Positions 51,161-63,540 are shown, numbered from the stretch's first letter. The stretch is 64,000 nt of DNA from Saturnia japonica (GCA_033032175.1 CM065314.1:1674001-1738000), one strand, 5' to 3'. Notes: a model not told the origin generated them from the sequence alone. Program-made: numbers and translations.

Positions 51161-52434
51161 TTCCTTTAAATTTAGATTTAGATAATACTCCTATGTAAGA
51201 TTCAATATTAAAAAGCAATATTGCTGAGATCTCCTTAGAGTGTTGTTATATTACTTACTTTACAGGCATAGCTTAGGCAAAACAAGGATTATTGCAAATT
51301 CAAAACAGTTTGTCCATATAGTAAAAACCTTATGTATGGAAACTGGTGTCTAGGAATACAGGCCGATAGCCTAACTGATAAGTAAAACTTTATTGTGCAA
51401 AAGGATCCAGGCAAGCAACTTGATAACTTGTTTATCTCAGGCACAACTATTATGATGTTTTCGCTTATTAGGCACCTAATATTAGACAAAGATATTAATT
51501 CAATTTGTCCTACCAACGGTTTTTATGAGGTACCTAACTAGTTGTTTTTTGGTTGATAGTTGTCGCAGAAGTATTTGCCAATGTCACAGTTTTATTTCCA
51601 TGGAACTAATAATTGTAATCTGATTTAATAATCAACTTTTCACATAAGTATATCTCCTTTAAATTATATCGCAAGTTCAATCCAACCGAACCTAACATAT
51701 CGACGTATCTAATAAAAGGAAAAAGAAATACCAATAATTAAAAAAGTTGACCAATGGTTTTCTTTTTTTGTTCCTGTCGCGGAAGACCTACAGCTGTTTT
51801 CTAGCAGCTGCATTTAAAAGCCAGACCCCCTCCCCTCCAATAGGCTTACTGTGCTACCACCATTTTACAATCAGGTAAGATTTTGGTCAAATATATAAAG
51901 CAATAAAAAAAAAACGAATAGTAATTTAAAACGTTGAAGATTGAACATTTTAAAAGAGTTTATTTATTTTAAATAGTACAAACTTTAAATAGATAAAAAA
52001 GATCCAAACGATCGATTAAAATATCACGCCTATTTAAATATTGAAAACGAAAATTTGTACGCTTTTGCACAAGCACGCTCTTCAGTTATATTATGAAAGA
52101 TTCGGTACCTCACTGTTGGAAGCAATTAGTGGTTCATAAAAATTCACACGAACATAAAAAGGTTTCCTTGAAATGTTCGTTTGTGTTTTGTACATTAGTA
52201 TGCGGAGACACGAATCGGGAGGGCTCGTCTCAAGTGCTATCGATTTATGTGTTTTAATTTAATTTTATTTATGAATAACAGCCCAGCGTATTGTATAAAA
52301 AGTATTTTTATTCTACAAAATTATAGGCTGGTGGTTGTGTTTGCTTAAAATAGTTCTTATTGTATCATTTAAGTCCGGTCTTCCGGTATGGAGCCCTGGA
52401 TGAATGGTTATCATTCACTAGGTACTTCAACAGC
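51161..52434. other. Intergenic DNA without identified gene
   Basis: No supportable exon. A short TCGCAGAAGTATTTGCCAAT stretch near 51560 resembles sequence just before exon 12 (about 31910), suggesting a shared repeat edge. Confidence 0.35.
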
Positions 52435-52635
52435 AAGAATATAGCGACAATGACTCAGTAGTAGACGTGAGTTCGAATCCTCGCAATGAGCCTGAGCTTT
52501 TCGGTGAAGGAAAACATCGTGAGGAATTCTAGCTACAACACCTTCAAGTGAAAATCTGTCGCCAAGCACCTATAGGTGAGTTCCAGCAGCTGCACTTGAG
52601 GGCCAGTCCTTCCATTAGGTATAGCGTGTTATGCG
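52435..52635 (+). repeat. SINE-like family C, copy 5
   Basis: GTGAGTTCGAATCCTCGCAA, GGTGAAGGAAAACATCGTGA and CACCTATAGGTGAGTTCCAG match the family. The next 750 bases hold no gene. Confidence 0.65.
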
Positions 52636-53387
52636 ACATAGTCATTTAAGATAAGGATTTGACCAATTGTTAAACCTATAAAGCATTAAAAACATCTTTA
52701 GTTGCATATCCTACATTTCAGGAGTTTATAATTGAAGATTATTTAATTTAGAGATTCGAGATGCGCAAAATGCGACGTGTAGGGGCGAATCAAATATTTT
52801 CGCCCCCTTCCCTTCTTAGGCAATTTAGATAAAACCCTTGTTTTATCATAATTCCTTACTCTTGTTTTCGTTGAGTAAATTATATTTAATTTAAATTTAA
52901 ACAAGTTATTGTCACATTGTTTTAAAATTAAACCGATGTGCCATTAATATCATATGTGGGAGCGAATATCAATCTATTTAAAACAATACTTCTCTGTCAC
53001 TTAAATGTAAAATTATTTACAGAGAATATTTAATACAAAACGTACTCTCTATTATTTGATAAATTAGTGTAAATGTAACATAAAGTTCTGTAGCAGATCG
53101 GTTGAGCAAAAGTTTAACCTCGCTACGAACAGTTTTCGGTTGTAACAAAAGTTAACGTTTGAATTATTGCACCGTACTGTATACCTAATGCTTGTTTAAT
53201 GTTTTGTGGCTCACTGAATTTGTTACGGCTATGTATTTTTTTTAACTTCTTAGTTCATAGCATAGTCGGAAACAGATGGCCTGGTATGTACTGGTCAATT
53301 ATAACAATACCGACAGTCAGACAAGGAGAAATCGCTAAATATCGGTAGCAAAATCGCAAACTCATTGTTGGTACGTTATAACCGGCG

Positions 53388-53573
53388 ATTACATATGGTG
53401 TTGAGACGAAGTCGCTAACTATGGGCCTCGTAAGAAAGCTTAACGTCTCTCAAAGGGCAATGGAGAAGGCTATATTCGGAGTTTCTCTGCGTCATCGAAT
53501 TAAAAGTGAGGAGATCAGGAGAACTACAGTCACCGATATAGCTAAACTTAATAAGAAATTCAACGATTTCTGA
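53388..53573 (+). pseudogene. RTE-like LINE fragment (RT ORF, C-terminal part)
   Basis: In one frame, ITYGVETKSLTMGLVRKLNV is followed by SQRAMEKAIFGVSLRHRI and KSEEIRRTTVTDIAKLN, ending at a TGA. This matches the order LTYGxETWxLT, QRAMERAMLGVSLRDRIRNEEIRRRT of RTE-type LINE proteins. Both ends are cut, so it is a dead fragment. Confidence 0.8.
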
Positions 53574-53599
53574 TATCGATTTGATCTTGCGAAATACCG

Positions 53600-53800
53600 A
53601 AGCTATGATGGCATATGATCGACGTGAGTTCGAATCCCTGCAATGAGCCTGAACGCCCGGTGAAGGAAAACATCGTGATAAAATCATTGCATGGTGGCTA
53701 CCACCCTCAAGTTGAAAATCTGTTACCAAGCACCTATAGCGTGATCTGGGAATTGAACTTTAGAAGCTATTTTCCCACTAGGCTTAGCATATCACCATCG
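53600..53800 (+). repeat. SINE-like family C, copy 6
   Basis: GTGAGTTCGAATCCCTGCAA, CCGGTGAAGGAAAACATCGT and GGCTACCACCCTCAAGTTGA. It follows directly after the RTE fragment. Confidence 0.6.
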
Positions 53801-53924
53801 TCATAAAGCTAAACCTATAACAAAAACAAACCTTATTTACACAGAATAACCTATATTAATCTAGTGCTATGAGTACTGTTTTCCCCTGACAACACGCCTT
53901 ATTAAAACAATATCTGGTCGACCA

Positions 53925-54600
53925 AGCTGTGCTCGGTGTCATATAAACAAAACAAACAAAAAAAGACACCTATCTAAGGTAAACTTGGAATGTAAAACAT
54001 TATCTAAATGCAAAGTTTCATCGAAATTATTGGAGCCGTTTCAGAGAAACCAATTACATATATATACAATATTGTATTAAAAACCCCGATCTTAGAATCC
54101 AAAGAAGGGTATTAATAGTGTATCCCATATTAACATTAGCTATAAAAAAATTATTTATTATGAAAATAAAAATCTTATTGCGATTTAAAATTAACATACA
54201 TATTTAGATGTAGTTTCCCTAAAATTTAGCAAATTTTTAAAACGTGAGATAACACCGTCGCCAGCCTCTGTGCGGCGCGCGCAGGGATATGTTTGGTCGT
54301 ATAGCGGTACACTGGGCCCCGCCGCCTGTATTGCCATGTAAGTTTCATTGAACAATTTTTTACTAGGAGTAATTTTTTTAACTTATAATCTGAGATAGAT
54401 AACATAAACAGAAACGTCTGGGCGACCGAGCTTTGCTCCGTATCATACAAAAATAAACACCTATGTAGGTGTACTTGGAATGTAAAACATTATCTAAATA
54501 TAAAGTTTCATCGAAATCGTTGGAGCCGTTTCCGAGAAACCAATTACATATACATATAAACAAGAATTGCTCACTTTATATAATAAGATAATCTATAATA
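53925..54600. repeat. Direct repeat pair (about 140 bp, 490 bp apart) enclosing a GC-richer segment
   Basis: GGAATGTAAAACATTATCTA and AAAGTTTCATCGAAAT occur at about 53990-54035 and 54477-54522. The two blocks share their upstream and downstream context (GAAACCAATTACATATA). Between them lies a GC-richer stretch (54240-54340). The structure looks like LINE 3' ends; the clade is not determined. Confidence 0.6.
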
Positions 54601-55045
54601 TAAGTCAAAATGGTAATGTCGATGTGATTAATGGCTTAGTATTCGTACTATTGACTGGCTTGTTTCCCCATATGTTATTACAAAAACAATGTGTTGGTTA
54701 TTTATGTGAATGTTAGAAGAGGGAATTTTGTTAATTTTATTTTAGTAAAGAGGGAAGAGCGTAGTAACCGTAGATTAATACTGGCTATGTATGCAAGATA
54801 TCTAGGAAATACCTTTATGTTTAGATCTTGTTATACGCATGATAAGTGTTTTAATAAAATCTATATATTATATTTGCATACTCTATTAGTGCATTTAAAA
54901 AATTCATAAGACAAAGTATTTTATGAACGAGTTTTTGTGTTTTTGTTTTTTTTATTTGTATATAGTATTTGGCTCTTTTTTAATATTTATAATTCTGTTA
55001 TTATTGATAGTGTGAATTGTTTTTTTTTTAAACTTTAATTTGAAC

Positions 55046-55297
55046 TGCCTCGTTAGCCTAGTGGTCGTAAGCGCGACTGCTGTGAGAGAAGTCCTGGGTT
55101 CAAATCCCAGGTCGAGCAAAGTGTTATTGGGTTTTTCTCAGTAGCAGCTCGGAGTTTGGTTTCGTGCCCGATTAATGGCAATAGGTTCGCCCCCTATTAC
55201 ATGGGACATAAAAACATACTCGGTGAACTGTGGGTGTACATTAGTACACCTCTGCCTAGCCCTTCAGGGAATACAGGCGTGATGGTATGTTATGTTT
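55046..55297 (+). mobile_element. tRNA-derived SINE family B, copy 4 (most complete)
   Basis: Starts CTGCCTCGTTAGCCTAGTGG (pol III box A), has GGGTTCAAATCCC (box B), then a non-tRNA body with AGCAAAGTGTTATTGGG and CCCTATTACATGGGACATAA, and ends GGTATGTTATGTTT. It is a SINE, not a tRNA gene: there is no cloverleaf 3' half and it is repeated elsewhere. Confidence 0.9.
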
Positions 55298-55806
55298 AAT
55301 TTAATTTGGCTGAACTATTGGACTGTTATTTGTGATAGCAATACGTATTGTATATTGCTAATTTTTGTGGGAACTGATTTTGGTTTGCGTTTCTTTTTTT
55401 TTTGTAAATTTGTAATAATGAATTATAACTGTTACTTTCCCTTGGAATAAATAAATAAAAATATATAAATTATCATTGTTTTAACTGTTTGCCATAAGGT
55501 AAATTAGAATAAATATATATGTCGAAAAATATAGGCGTATTGAATAATTACTGCCGAATATAATATTCATCAACATCCCCAATCCCAAGGATGGCCAATC
55601 GAATTCAACTGCCTTATGAATGTCGTCCCTCGATCGGTTGTCAGTTTTCGGGATATGTGTCTAGCCTAATGACATTTCAACGAGCTAGTGCTTTGAGCTA
55701 CATACGTCGATAACCTTAGTTTTATCACCTTTACATCATTTTTTCAATAACAAAATTCGAGTATCCATAACTCGCTAACTAGTCGAATTATGCCGAATTC
55801 TTTTAA

Positions 55807-56160
55807 CTAGCGGTCGCCTAATGATCGAAATTGGACCAGCGACTTTTAATCATAGACTATTTTCTGTTTGACATTTGCAATGTGAATCTAAACAATGAAT
55901 ATTATATCACTTGCTGTGACTTTTCGTTGAGTGACAATGTCAATATTTTGGGGGGTCTAAGTTCAATGACACTTGTCGTGTTAGGATACGCAGTATTAAT
56001 TTATTTAATTTAATATACGCGTAACAGACATAGATAAATTTTAGCTTCTTGTACTCCTTCTCCATATAAACTTTAACCATGCCAAATCTCACAGACTTCC
56101 GTACACGAAATACGCTTAAAAAGGGGTACAAAGTTTTTGCTTCACGTAATAATATAATGA
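55807..56160 (-). mobile_element. Non-autonomous Helitron, copy 4
   Basis: Minus-strand 5' end TCATTATATTATTACGTGAA at 56160, preceded by A; 3' end CTAG at 55810-55807, followed by T. The body matches copy 1, including the CGTGTACG-type stretch and the TTTTGATCATAG...GGTCCAATTTCGATCA pre-terminal hairpin region, which is eroded. Confidence 0.82.
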
Positions 56161-56789
56161 TTATAGAGGTCTAGAATATTGAATTACTTTCCACGCACGA
56201 TAAACGTACCGGTGTATATTAAAGATATGATTTTTAATTAAGTTACAACGTTCAGGAACCCGAGGCGACTTTATCTCACGAGATAGTAAAAAGACTAAAT
56301 TACTAGACGCTCTAACTGCTTCGTTACGTTTAATAAGCGGGTAATGGCTGTTGCGAGGTTATATAAGTGTTCATAATTCCAGGGTATATTGTAATACCTA
56401 GGTAATAATTATAGTAATAAGTTACTATAATTTGCAACTTGCAAATCTAGGTTCAGTGGGTAGAATAGGACGTTTTTTTAACCGGCTGCGTAAAAGGAGG
56501 GTTATCTTTTTCGAACATACGTAGGCTAAGATGTTTTTATAAGTGTAGATACGTTACCCGCGCTTTATTTTGACAATATTAAAGTCAGGTAATTGCCTGA
56601 CATTTTCTTAGTCACGTATTATCCAGTGTCATGGTTGCACGTCAATACAACTCAAAATATATATTCATTTCGTTCTAACAACAAAAATAACATAAAATGT
56701 CTTTCATATTTTTCCTTTTTTGGATAGTTGTAAGCATTATTTATAGTTTGTATTTACAGTTTAATTAGTTACGATGTTTTTATTACAAT

Positions 56790-57060
56790 GATGTTGGCGT
56801 ATGACGCGTCTATATATAAAATGTCATTGTATGTAGCTATGTATGTATGTCTATTTCTTTGTCACGTTCTGTAGTTTAAACTGATTGATGGATTTTAGCA
56901 TACTAGGTGGCGTTAGATTCGTCTAAATTGCGGGAGTGACATAGGCTGTATAATATTTAAGTACGACGTCTAAGATTCAAAAAATAAGCAAAAATAGAAA
57001 AAAGTTGTGTTTTTGTTGAAGTCGGGTTTTTGTTTCCTTTTTAATAATCTAGCTTGTTAT
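56790..57060 (-). repeat. Dispersed repeat family G, copy
   Basis: On the minus strand it carries AAGGAAACAAAAACCCGACT, TATACAGCCTATGTCACTCC and CATACATACATAGC, as in the intron 10 copy. Confidence 0.55.
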
Positions 57061-57079
57061 CGTTTATACTTTACTAGCT

Positions 57080-57725
57080 TAGCCCCACGGTTTCACCCAT
57101 GTTAATTTTATCCAACAAACACCGCGCCGCCAACGCATCCACATGGATGGTAGTCTATCATAATTATTCTTCCCGCAAGTACAAATTATTTTAATTTTTC
57201 ATTATCTCCTAAACTATGTGTCCAAATGACATACTCTTATAAAATTAAAATTTTAAAATTCTAATAAAATTTTCTTTATGATGAAGTAACTTTTTGTTGT
57301 AAGGATTAATAAGCCATGTCTAAAAATGATGTTTATAAATCACTTTTTAATTTTAATTAAATCTTTGTCACAAAATACCTTATTGTGGCTTATGCATAAG
57401 AGATATGTATATACTATTGCAGACATTTTTTAATATATACTAAGTACCAATATTATTATACAGCATTGAATTTCTGTATCATTAACGATTACACCAGCGC
57501 ACGCGGTTAAAGCAGTTCGGGAGGGCCTCCACTTCCGACTAACGTAACAAAAATCAATATTTTAGGCTATCTGATAGTTATAGCCTATACTATTCTTCGA
57601 GAGTCTGGCTATCATATTAAACAAAAAAAAAAAAAACGAATCCGACTAGTAGTTCCAGAGATTAGCGTGTTTAAACAAACAAACAAACAAGAAACTTTTC
57701 CGCTTTATTGTATTAGTTTATAAAA
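57080..57725 (-). repeat. Dispersed repeat family O, copy 2
   Basis: Read on +: AGCCCCACGGTTTCACCC, TCTTCCCGCAAGTACAAATT, CAAAATACCTTATTGTGGCT and CTAGTAGTTCCAGAGATTAG. It is the inverted counterpart of 24480-24936. Its 5' part (TTGTTTGTTTGTTT plus CGCTAATCTC) also occurs at 63580-63605. Confidence 0.55.
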
Positions 57726-57824
57726 GTTTTATGAGTTATGACCACATTCTCATTAGATGTAAGTGAATATGACCCAAGTTGGTGATACGGAATGGCTAAC
57801 TACGGGTGCTAACAGACTTTAAAA

Positions 57825-57950
57825 TTGAGGGTGGTAGCTAGCCAGGCGGGCATTAGACAATTACCTACCACCATGCTGTGGTTTCATCACGATGTTTCCC
57901 TTTACCGGGTGCTCAGGATCATTGCCTCGTCTGCGTTTAGTAATAGCGCC
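57825..57950 (-). repeat. SINE-like family C, copy 7 (partial)
   Basis: CATGCTGTGGTTTCATCACG and ATGTTTCCCTTTACCGGG are the inverted family C core. Confidence 0.55.
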
Positions 57951-58029
57951 CCTAACAGTAAAGCATATGAAACTGCAATTCCTAGTACTAGAAACTAAAT
58001 GTTTGATCTTGTATTAAAATGATCATAAT

Positions 58030-58265
58030 CAAACTAGATCTTGAATAACACAAGACAATTTTTAACAACTTCAATGGTTTTCAGTAGTTCCCTGGTGTAT
58101 CGATCTTGAAAGTCCAATATTAATGAAATTAATAGGAATACCCTTGAGGTATCCCCTTTTCAACGAAAAAAGAATCATCCAAATCAGTTCATAAACAAAG
58201 AACTTACGGCAGAACATTCATTTTAAAGAAATCGAATTGATAACCTCCGTCTTTTTGATGTCAGC
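58030..58265 (-). repeat. Dispersed repeat family J, copy
   Basis: ACAAGACAATTTTTAACAAC, GTTCCCTGGTGTATCGATCT and AGGTATCCCCTTTTCAAC match the copies near 44090 and 46255. Confidence 0.45.
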
Positions 58266-58280
58266 TAATTATTATATAAA

Positions 58281-58634
58281 CTAGCGATCGCCTTAAGGTT
58301 GTAATTCGACCGGCAGCTTTTGATCATAGACTATTTTCTGTTTGAAATTTGCAGTATGAAACTAAACAATGAATATTATATCACTTGCTGTCACTTTTCA
58401 TTGCGTGACAATGTCAATATTTTGAGGGGTCTAAGTTCAATGACACTGGGCAGGTTAAAATTCGTAGTATTAATTTATTTTATTTAATATATCAGTAACA
58501 GATATACATAAATTTTAGCTTTCTGCACTCCTTCTCCATATAAACTTTAATGATGCCAAATCTCACAGTCTTCCGTGCACGCAATACGCTTAAAAAGGTG
58601 TCCGAAGTTTTCTTCTCACGTATTAATATAATGA
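58281..58634 (-). mobile_element. Non-autonomous Helitron, copy 5
   Basis: Minus-strand 5' TC at 58634 (TCATTATATTAATACGTGAG), preceded by A; 3' GGCGATCGCTAG ends at 58281, followed by T. The body is collinear with copies 1 and 4. Confidence 0.85.
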
Positions 58635-59309
58635 TTATGACAGCGAGCTCCGTTGGGTTTCTTGCCGAATTATCGAAACAATTGAGATGTTTTCCGAAAC
58701 GTTGGTAGTTTTTATTTTGATAATGTAGTTGCGGGTACAACCAAAATAGACAAACTGAAAATAAAAAATAAGCTAAACAAAATATAACCAAAATAGGAAG
58801 AATTATTTGAAGACAACAAACTAAGAGAATCTCTTTTCGGCCCGCGAAAGTTTAAGTAGCACGTTCAATTTTTTTTTTAAAGAGGAGTCCGTGTGTATAA
58901 TTTTCGTAACAAAATTGATGTTCATGCCACATTATGAGTTTATTAATGCTTTCCTTATATTTGTAACTGAGTAAATTTATTTCTAACATGATATAATAAA
59001 AATTTCCTGAAAGCGTTTAAATGGTCATTTGTTGGTGAATCACCCTAAACACGGTCTCGGTACACAATTCAACTTTGGCAAAATTTTTAATAATTGTAAG
59101 TGGTAAATAATATTACGAAAGTTATTAACTCGAAAGTTCTCTTTAATATTACATAAGTATTATTTTAAAAAAAATGCGGTTGACAGCATCCACTGGCTGT
59201 TCAAAGGGGCAAAATATTAACCTATGTTCAAGTAAAAAATAAAAACCATTGAACTTCGTATTACAAACGCTGCCTACCCCCTATCTAGTTAGCAGTCCTG
59301 AATCAAAAA

Positions 59310-59545
59310 ATCTTTGCCGTCAAAGCGATATTTGAGAGCGTGTCCACTCCTAACCTCGAGCGCCAGTCTCTCGAGATGTCACAATTGTTCCGAGTTATTG
59401 TCACCGAGTGTCTGGTCTGAAGCGACCCCTCGAGCCGGCCGACGCAAACTCGATCGTCATAATTATAGTACCTACATCTTCCTTTTTCCTCGGTGTCAAC
59501 GAGTTCTTGACTTCGCGGAGTTTCTCACGGAGGGCAATATTTGAA
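59310..59545. other. GC- and CpG-richer island of unknown role
   Basis: A distinctly less AT-rich segment containing CCTCGAGCGCCAGTCTCTCG and CTCGAGCCGGCCGACGCAAA, with CTCGAG twice. It could be a promoter, an untranslated exon or an old element. I see no protein family in any frame. Confidence 0.3.
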
Positions 59546-59999
59546 ATCGAGAACTTTGTTATGAAACACTTTTTTTGAAGACAAAGTCAAATGCAACTCC
59601 TATACAGTGACAAAATGTATTAATTGTTCTAAATACTAACTATTTTACCCACATTTTGCTGTCCCCGAAATTAAGTAAATTAAGTATTCTAAAAGTAATT
59701 TCTATTGCTTCGTTTTGACAGCGATTGTAAAATATTAAATCGAAGAATCTATTTAATATCTCGTAGCATATTGATTTAACATGTAAAGTTTGCCAAATGC
59801 ATGTTAGTCAAATAGTCTTTCCACCGCCGATATGTTAGCTTAATAATTAGACCAACTAAAAATGTCTCTTCGTTTTTCTGTAAACTTCCTTACAATACAT
59901 GGCATACTTAGACGTGCACGTATGTTTAAGTCGATATTGAAAATGTCACAAACTGAACACATAACAATGAATTAACATAACACTTTTCATATAAAAATG

Positions 60000-60120
60000 T
60001 GTACTCTTCTCGCTGAGTGATCCGAGCGGCCATTGAGCGGCAGTCGTTTTGAAAGAGAAATATTTTTCTCTCGCCCCCATAAAAGGGATAAGGTGGGGCT
60101 TGCGCGTCGAGGTTTTATTT
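60000..60120. other. GC-richer segment with a TATA-like CATAAAAGGG
   Basis: CGAGCGGCCATTGAGCGGCA is followed by CGCCCCCATAAAAGGGATAA and GGGGCTTGCGCGTCGAGG. The arrangement resembles a core promoter, but no gene follows on the + strand before a LINE fragment at 60571. Confidence 0.25.
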
Positions 60121-60570
60121 TCTTTGAGAATTTCATATTATTCTACTTTTTATAAGGCTTTTCTCCTTTTTTGCGTTAAAGCTGCCATCGTTTGATAAGG
60201 TAAAATACCAATGTCATATAATATATAACGTAAGACACTCGAGTGTCTCTTTAACTAGTGTGTCTGACTTATTTTGTGGTCATGACTGTCGATTAATAAA
60301 TCCTACAAAATGGTCGCTATCTTCCGTGGACTAAAAGTACATAACATATAGTATGTGAATTTATTTGTACTAGGCTAATATAAGATATGAAGAGTTAGCA
60401 TAAAGAATATTTTCAATATTTGTGACTCATTCGAAAGTTACGGTATGAAAATCAAATCTCTATAGATTTGTGGTTGTTATATACATTTGACCTCGTCCTA
60501 CTTTTATAAGTGAAAAGCTGTAGCGGTGAACGGGATTTCAAATTAACTATTATAGTTATAGACAAGGTTT

Positions 60571-60888
60571 TTGCTCAAAATTTCTCTGCGTGATCGAATC
60601 AGAAATGAGGAGATTCGCAGTATAACCAAAGTACATACATATCCCTCAAAATTGTTAGACTTAAGTAGTAGTAAGCACATTGCTTGTAAAAAAAGCCGAT
60701 GGGGCCGTAGATTTATTGGGTGGCGGCCACGCATCGAAAAACGCAGCGTGGGCAGACCCGCTACAAGGTGGACTAACGACGTGGTAAAAGTAGTGGGAAG
60801 CCATTGGATGCAAGCAGCGCAGTCCCAGTTGGTGTTTCGGTCTTTGGGGAAGTCCAAGCCCAGCAGTAGACGTGTTTCGGTTGGATGA
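60571..60888 (+). pseudogene. RTE-like LINE 3' fragment (last part of RT ORF)
   Basis: Frame ISLRDRIRNEEIRSITKVHT, CKKSRWGRRFIGWRPRIEKR and SVGRPATRWTNDVVKVVGSH, WMQAAQSQ, ending at a natural TGA. The RWG-WRPR-GKRSVGRPxTRWTDDxVKVAG order is diagnostic of the C terminus of RTE-type LINE proteins in Lepidoptera. It is 5'-truncated near 60560. Confidence 0.88.
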
Positions 60889-60899
60889 ATGATAATTAC

Positions 60900-61040
60900 A
60901 AGTATTTAAGGGTTGGCAATACGTATGTTATGCTTTTGGTATTGCGGGCGTCCATAGGGTGCGTTGACCGCTTATCATTAAGCGGAAAGCACGCTTGTTT
61001 GCCACCGACGTAGTATAATTTTTTTTTTTTTTTTTTTTAT
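60900..61040 (+). repeat. Dispersed repeat with T20 tract
   Basis: GCGGGCGTCCATAGGGTGCG, CGCTTATCATTAAGCGGAAA and GCTTGTTTGCCACCGACGTA are followed by a 20-base T run at 61019-61038. The segment recurs near 9470-9540 and, inverted, near 26260-26350. Confidence 0.6.
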
Positions 61041-62045
61041 AAAACTCGTGTCATAAAACTTTATCCTATATCTTTCAACAAGTTTTGTACTCTGCATACT
61101 TATATAGTATAATTGTTAACAATAAAAATAATAATTGATATTACGCGCGTAGAATACTTACTAATTCGCCAATCTTAAACAAGAGGTTTGGCTTAAATTA
61201 TAGTTTTCCGATGGGATCTATCGTTACGTTTGCTTTTATCTATGTAACAGCGCCCTTGGCGATTACAAAATCAGGATAAACTACAAAAAAAAGTTTCTAA
61301 CTGAACTCAAAATTGCATTTCATATTTGACTAGATTTGATAAAGATTATTAATAAATGCACTATTATTACGTCTTTAGATGTTATTATAGAAAAAAAAAA
61401 CCAAAAACAAAATATATGTCAATAAACTTAATATTAAATTATTAATTATATATCTTATAACTTGTACCACACTCGAATCGTTCGAGATGCACTCAATCAC
61501 GAGTTGAAGGCGAAGCTTGTTCGAAACGTGCACAATTATCTACTAACGGAAAGTTAACTATAGCTCGTAGCTACTACTACGATATATTATATTATGTCAT
61601 GTACTGGAACCTTGTTTACTAATCTGTTGTGTGTATTTATGTTAACCTAGTACACGATCCTATTATCCAATAGAAAGGGCATTATTTTACATTTCTTTAA
61701 CGTAATATTTTATAGCTTAGGTTGCTGGATTAAAATTCGTACAATAAACGAACAAAAAGTAAACAATTTTATTGTACTGCAAAATATGTAAATTTGTAAT
61801 TTTTTAACTATTCTCTAAATTCCTTGATTGTATTGAAACTAACTTCGAAGGTTTTTAGTAAACTGATAAACATACATAATATAGACAAGAAAGCTAGTTA
61901 TTACCTACTGCAATGTCCATCCACTTCTGCGTTATGTTTAAAGATTCAATTCAAGTCTCTAGTTCATCGGAAACTCTTTTTTCACTCTTTATATGATGAA
62001 AATAATACCTATGAATATTTTTCTTTCATTTATGTTATAAAGTGA
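61041..62045. other. AT-rich intergenic DNA
   Basis: No supportable gene or element. The 73-codon frame at 61824 is not recognised. Confidence 0.35.
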
Positions 62046-62049
62046 TTTA

Positions 62050-62350
62050 AAAATATTTTGAATTTTAAATAAAAAATATGCCACAAAAACGCAGCATTAT
62101 GGTCCCGTGACGTCATCATTCATATTATATGTCATTTTGTATGAACGTTCATATTTCCTGAATGGTGACGTCACGTTTACTAATCGGCGTTTCAAACCAC
62201 GTGCATAACAGACAAAAAATATTAATTTTACAAAGGGGAAAAAATAAAAATAAACAACGACTTTTCCAAATTTGTGTTGTTTTAAGCATTTTATCTATGG
62301 ATCAATATTACTCAATAATTTACTTTTAAACATACTGTCAATACGCGGAT
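62050..62350 (+). repeat. Dispersed repeat family E, copy 3 (CRE-bearing)
   Basis: CCCGTGACGTCATCATTCAT and CTGAATGGTGACGTCACG match copy 2, with the inverted pair nearly intact. Confidence 0.65.
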
Positions 62351-63540
62351 TGTTATTGATCAAAAAGAAGTTAATAAAAACATTTTAAAGTAAATATTAT
62401 ATTCAGTCGGTTATGTATTTTTCCCTTTAATTCAAAGTCAAGTTAGATAAATCGATAGTTACAGGTAACAACCCGACGCTACTTAGAGCAGTTTAAACAT
62501 GTTTTTATTTTATCGTACAAAAAATTGCAACTCCAGGGAACAAACTTTCTACAAGTTCTCGCTGATGTTCTATCTCGTTGTTGTGTCGGATAAACTCTAC
62601 ACTTTGTTCGTATAAAATAACGTAGCGAAATTAGAATTAAAATTGTAAGTTAAATTTATACGTATTTTTAGCGTAGGTACCTATGTATTTGAACGTTAGT
62701 ATTCCTAATATATTATAATAATTATTGTTCTGTCCTCCATTAAGGGTTCAGGGATAAGCATTTTAGCGCAGTGGAAGACTTCGCATCTAAACCCTCGATG
62801 GGGTGAAGGGTGACAAAACATTAGCCTGCGTTTCGCAGGGCTGAAGCATTTATAACAATTTATACTACAAACTATTACAACTTATAATAATAGAAATACA
62901 CTCACCACTGTCGGTATCTACTCTGACGGGAGAAGCTCCACAATTCACAAGTAACAGTAAAGGGATAGGAGAGAAAATGTCTATTCATCAGTCGGTCAAA
63001 TCCTCATCTCATATAGCAAATGGCCGCAACAAGGGGATCTCGTCTCGTGGCCCAAACACAGTTAAAACAATAATAATTACAAGAAGTTTTATCAGTTTTC
63101 AAATGGCGTACGTACGCGTAACACAAACCGGCCACATTGACCTTCAAGAAAATTACAAGTGGCCGCAATAAGGGAAATATCTCGTCCCGTGGCTCAAAGA
63201 CGTGCAAATTGAACGTGAAAACAATTACGAATTAATATTTTATTATTTTTTTGGTTTTTTCATTATGTAAAAAAGGTAGTGCAAATAGAAGAATTTATAA
63301 AAAATATTTGCAGACACTAAAGTATAAGTATTTAGTATACTAATAAAATATAGATACGTAAGTATAATAGTATACTAAATAAGTACAATTAATTTATTAA
63401 AAATATACAAATAGTAAGAGTATTAGTAAAAATGCAAGAACATCTTATACGTACGTCACGAATTACAATGAATTATTAACGTCTAACATTTGCACTAAGA
63501 ATTATAATAACTTATTGAATATTTTACTATCTAACAGAGA
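62351..63540. other. Intergenic DNA with a short direct repeat
   Basis: GGCCGCAACAAGGGGATCTC (63021) and GGCCGCAATAAGGGAAATAT (63161) begin two related blocks ending CGTGGC(C/T)CAAA, about 140 bases apart. Otherwise AT-rich without identified genes. Confidence 0.5.

Noticed and set aside
55046..55130. tRNA gene (box A and box B present)
   Set aside because: Boxes are embedded in a repeated SINE with a non-tRNA body; a complete cloverleaf and 3' acceptor half are missing.
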